5,475 nt of DNA. Origin: Bacteroidota bacterium (GTDB lineage: Bacteria; Bacteroidota; Ignavibacteria; Ignavibacteriales; Ignavibacteriaceae). Below are positions 5,321 to 5,475 of the stretch, one piece after another (the stretch's first letter is position 1; each line of letters opens with the position of its first letter). The position numbers and the translations under genes were made by a program. The notes beneath the pieces are model-generated. The model saw nothing but the letters and a program-made list of their open reading frames with translations, had not been told where the DNA came from and ran no database searches. The DNA lies in assembly GCA_023453665.1 (NCBI GenBank), contig JAEXTA010000008.1, positions 1 to 5,475 on the forward strand. Direction: 5' to 3'.

Positions 5321-5362
5321 GACACAGTTAGGGGTTACTCCCCACTCACTCCCTACCCTGTC
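5321..5362. other. structured spacer with alternative hairpins
   Basis: Two exclusive foldings are visible. One is a small hairpin GGGG (5331-5334)/CCCC (5340-5343) with a five-base loop. The other is a longer stem joining ACAG (5324-5327) to CTGT (5358-5361) and TAGGG (5329-5333) to CCCTA (5351-5355), with an internal loop between. No T-run follows. It lies between the SymE-like gene and the tRNA terminator, and may protect or end the plus-strand transcript. Confidence 0.35.
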
Positions 5363-5383
5363 AGCCCGAATTTTCAAATTCTC

Positions 5384-5423
5384 AAAAATAAAAAACCCTT
5401 AAAACAATCTGTTTTAAGGGTTT
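5384..5423 (-). terminator. terminator of the tRNA-Thr transcript
   Basis: A perfect 14-bp stem (5393-5406 with 5410-5423, loop ATC) lies only five bases past the 3' end of the tRNA gene. On the minus strand it runs into TTT-A-TTTTT (5392-5384), a strong intrinsic terminator. Read on the plus strand the stem ends in only three T, so it may act weakly for the SymE-like unit too. Confidence 0.85.
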
Positions 5424-5428
5424 CTAAG

Positions 5429-5475
5429 AGCTGGCTATGGGACTCGAACCCGCGACCTGCTGATTACAAATCAGC
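5429..5475 (-). tRNA. tRNA-Thr (anticodon TGT), 3' part
   Basis: Read on the minus strand, the window edge starts in the anticodon arm: GCTGA, loop TTTGTAA, TCAGC. The anticodon is therefore TGT, for threonine ACA codons. The variable loop AGGTC, a T-arm with TTCGAGT, and the acceptor half AGCCAGC with discriminator T follow. No CCA is encoded; CTT follows instead. The T-stem GCGGG/CCCAT has three Watson-Crick pairs, one C-A mismatch and one G-U. The D-arm and 5' acceptor half lie beyond the window. Its transcript ends at the adjacent strong terminator. Confidence 0.93.

Noticed and set aside
5279..5475. Plus-strand frame from ATG 5279 open to the window end
   Set aside because: Its final part reads SWLWDSNPRPADYKS, the familiar false translation of the antisense strand of a tRNA gene. 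It also crosses the tRNA terminator, and the AAGG upstream is only two bases from the ATG.

Overview
The window most likely comes from a member of the Ignavibacteriota/Chlorobi-Bacteroidota group. The main evidence is a large secreted protein (1631-3511) that ends in the type IX secretion sorting domain, with an NYPNPFN motif and a closing KKFTILK, in the form common in Ignavibacteria. The low GC content, the AT-rich spacers and the many N-terminal signal sequences fit this. Genus cannot be set from the window.

Left end (1-1606). The first 169 bases are the C-terminal end of a protein resembling phage head-decoration ('cement', DUF2190-like) proteins, so the left edge may be the end of a prophage or phage remnant. 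It is followed by a spacer with REP-like hairpins sharing a TGTCAT motif. Two secreted genes come next, overlapping by one base (TGATG): an unrecognised beta-rich protein, and a protein with a LamG/concanavalin-like fold. A very short signal-peptide-like reading frame overlaps the end of the second.

Middle (1607-4372). The T9SS-exported protein has propeller-like repeats, an Ig/FN3-like domain and a sorting domain. It is followed by a 40-codon frame with a good ribosome binding site and a signal sequence, then by a SIMPL (DUF541/YggE-like) secreted protein.

Right end (4373-5475). About 500 bases without a convincing gene hold two long imperfect inverted repeats. One of them has features partly reminiscent of an integron attC site. 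Then comes a tight two-gene unit: a 63-residue zinc-binding-like protein and a 60-residue protein resembling the SymE toxin family (AbrB-like fold). Inside the SymE-like gene lies a hairpin that reads as an intrinsic terminator on the minus strand, which suggests a possible antisense RNA. The window closes with the 3' part of a tRNA-Thr(TGT) gene on the minus strand and its terminator.

Functionally the window reads as cell-surface and secreted genes, with a phage-derived segment on one side and a small toxin-like accessory unit beside a tRNA gene on the other. No complete known system can be assembled from what is visible.
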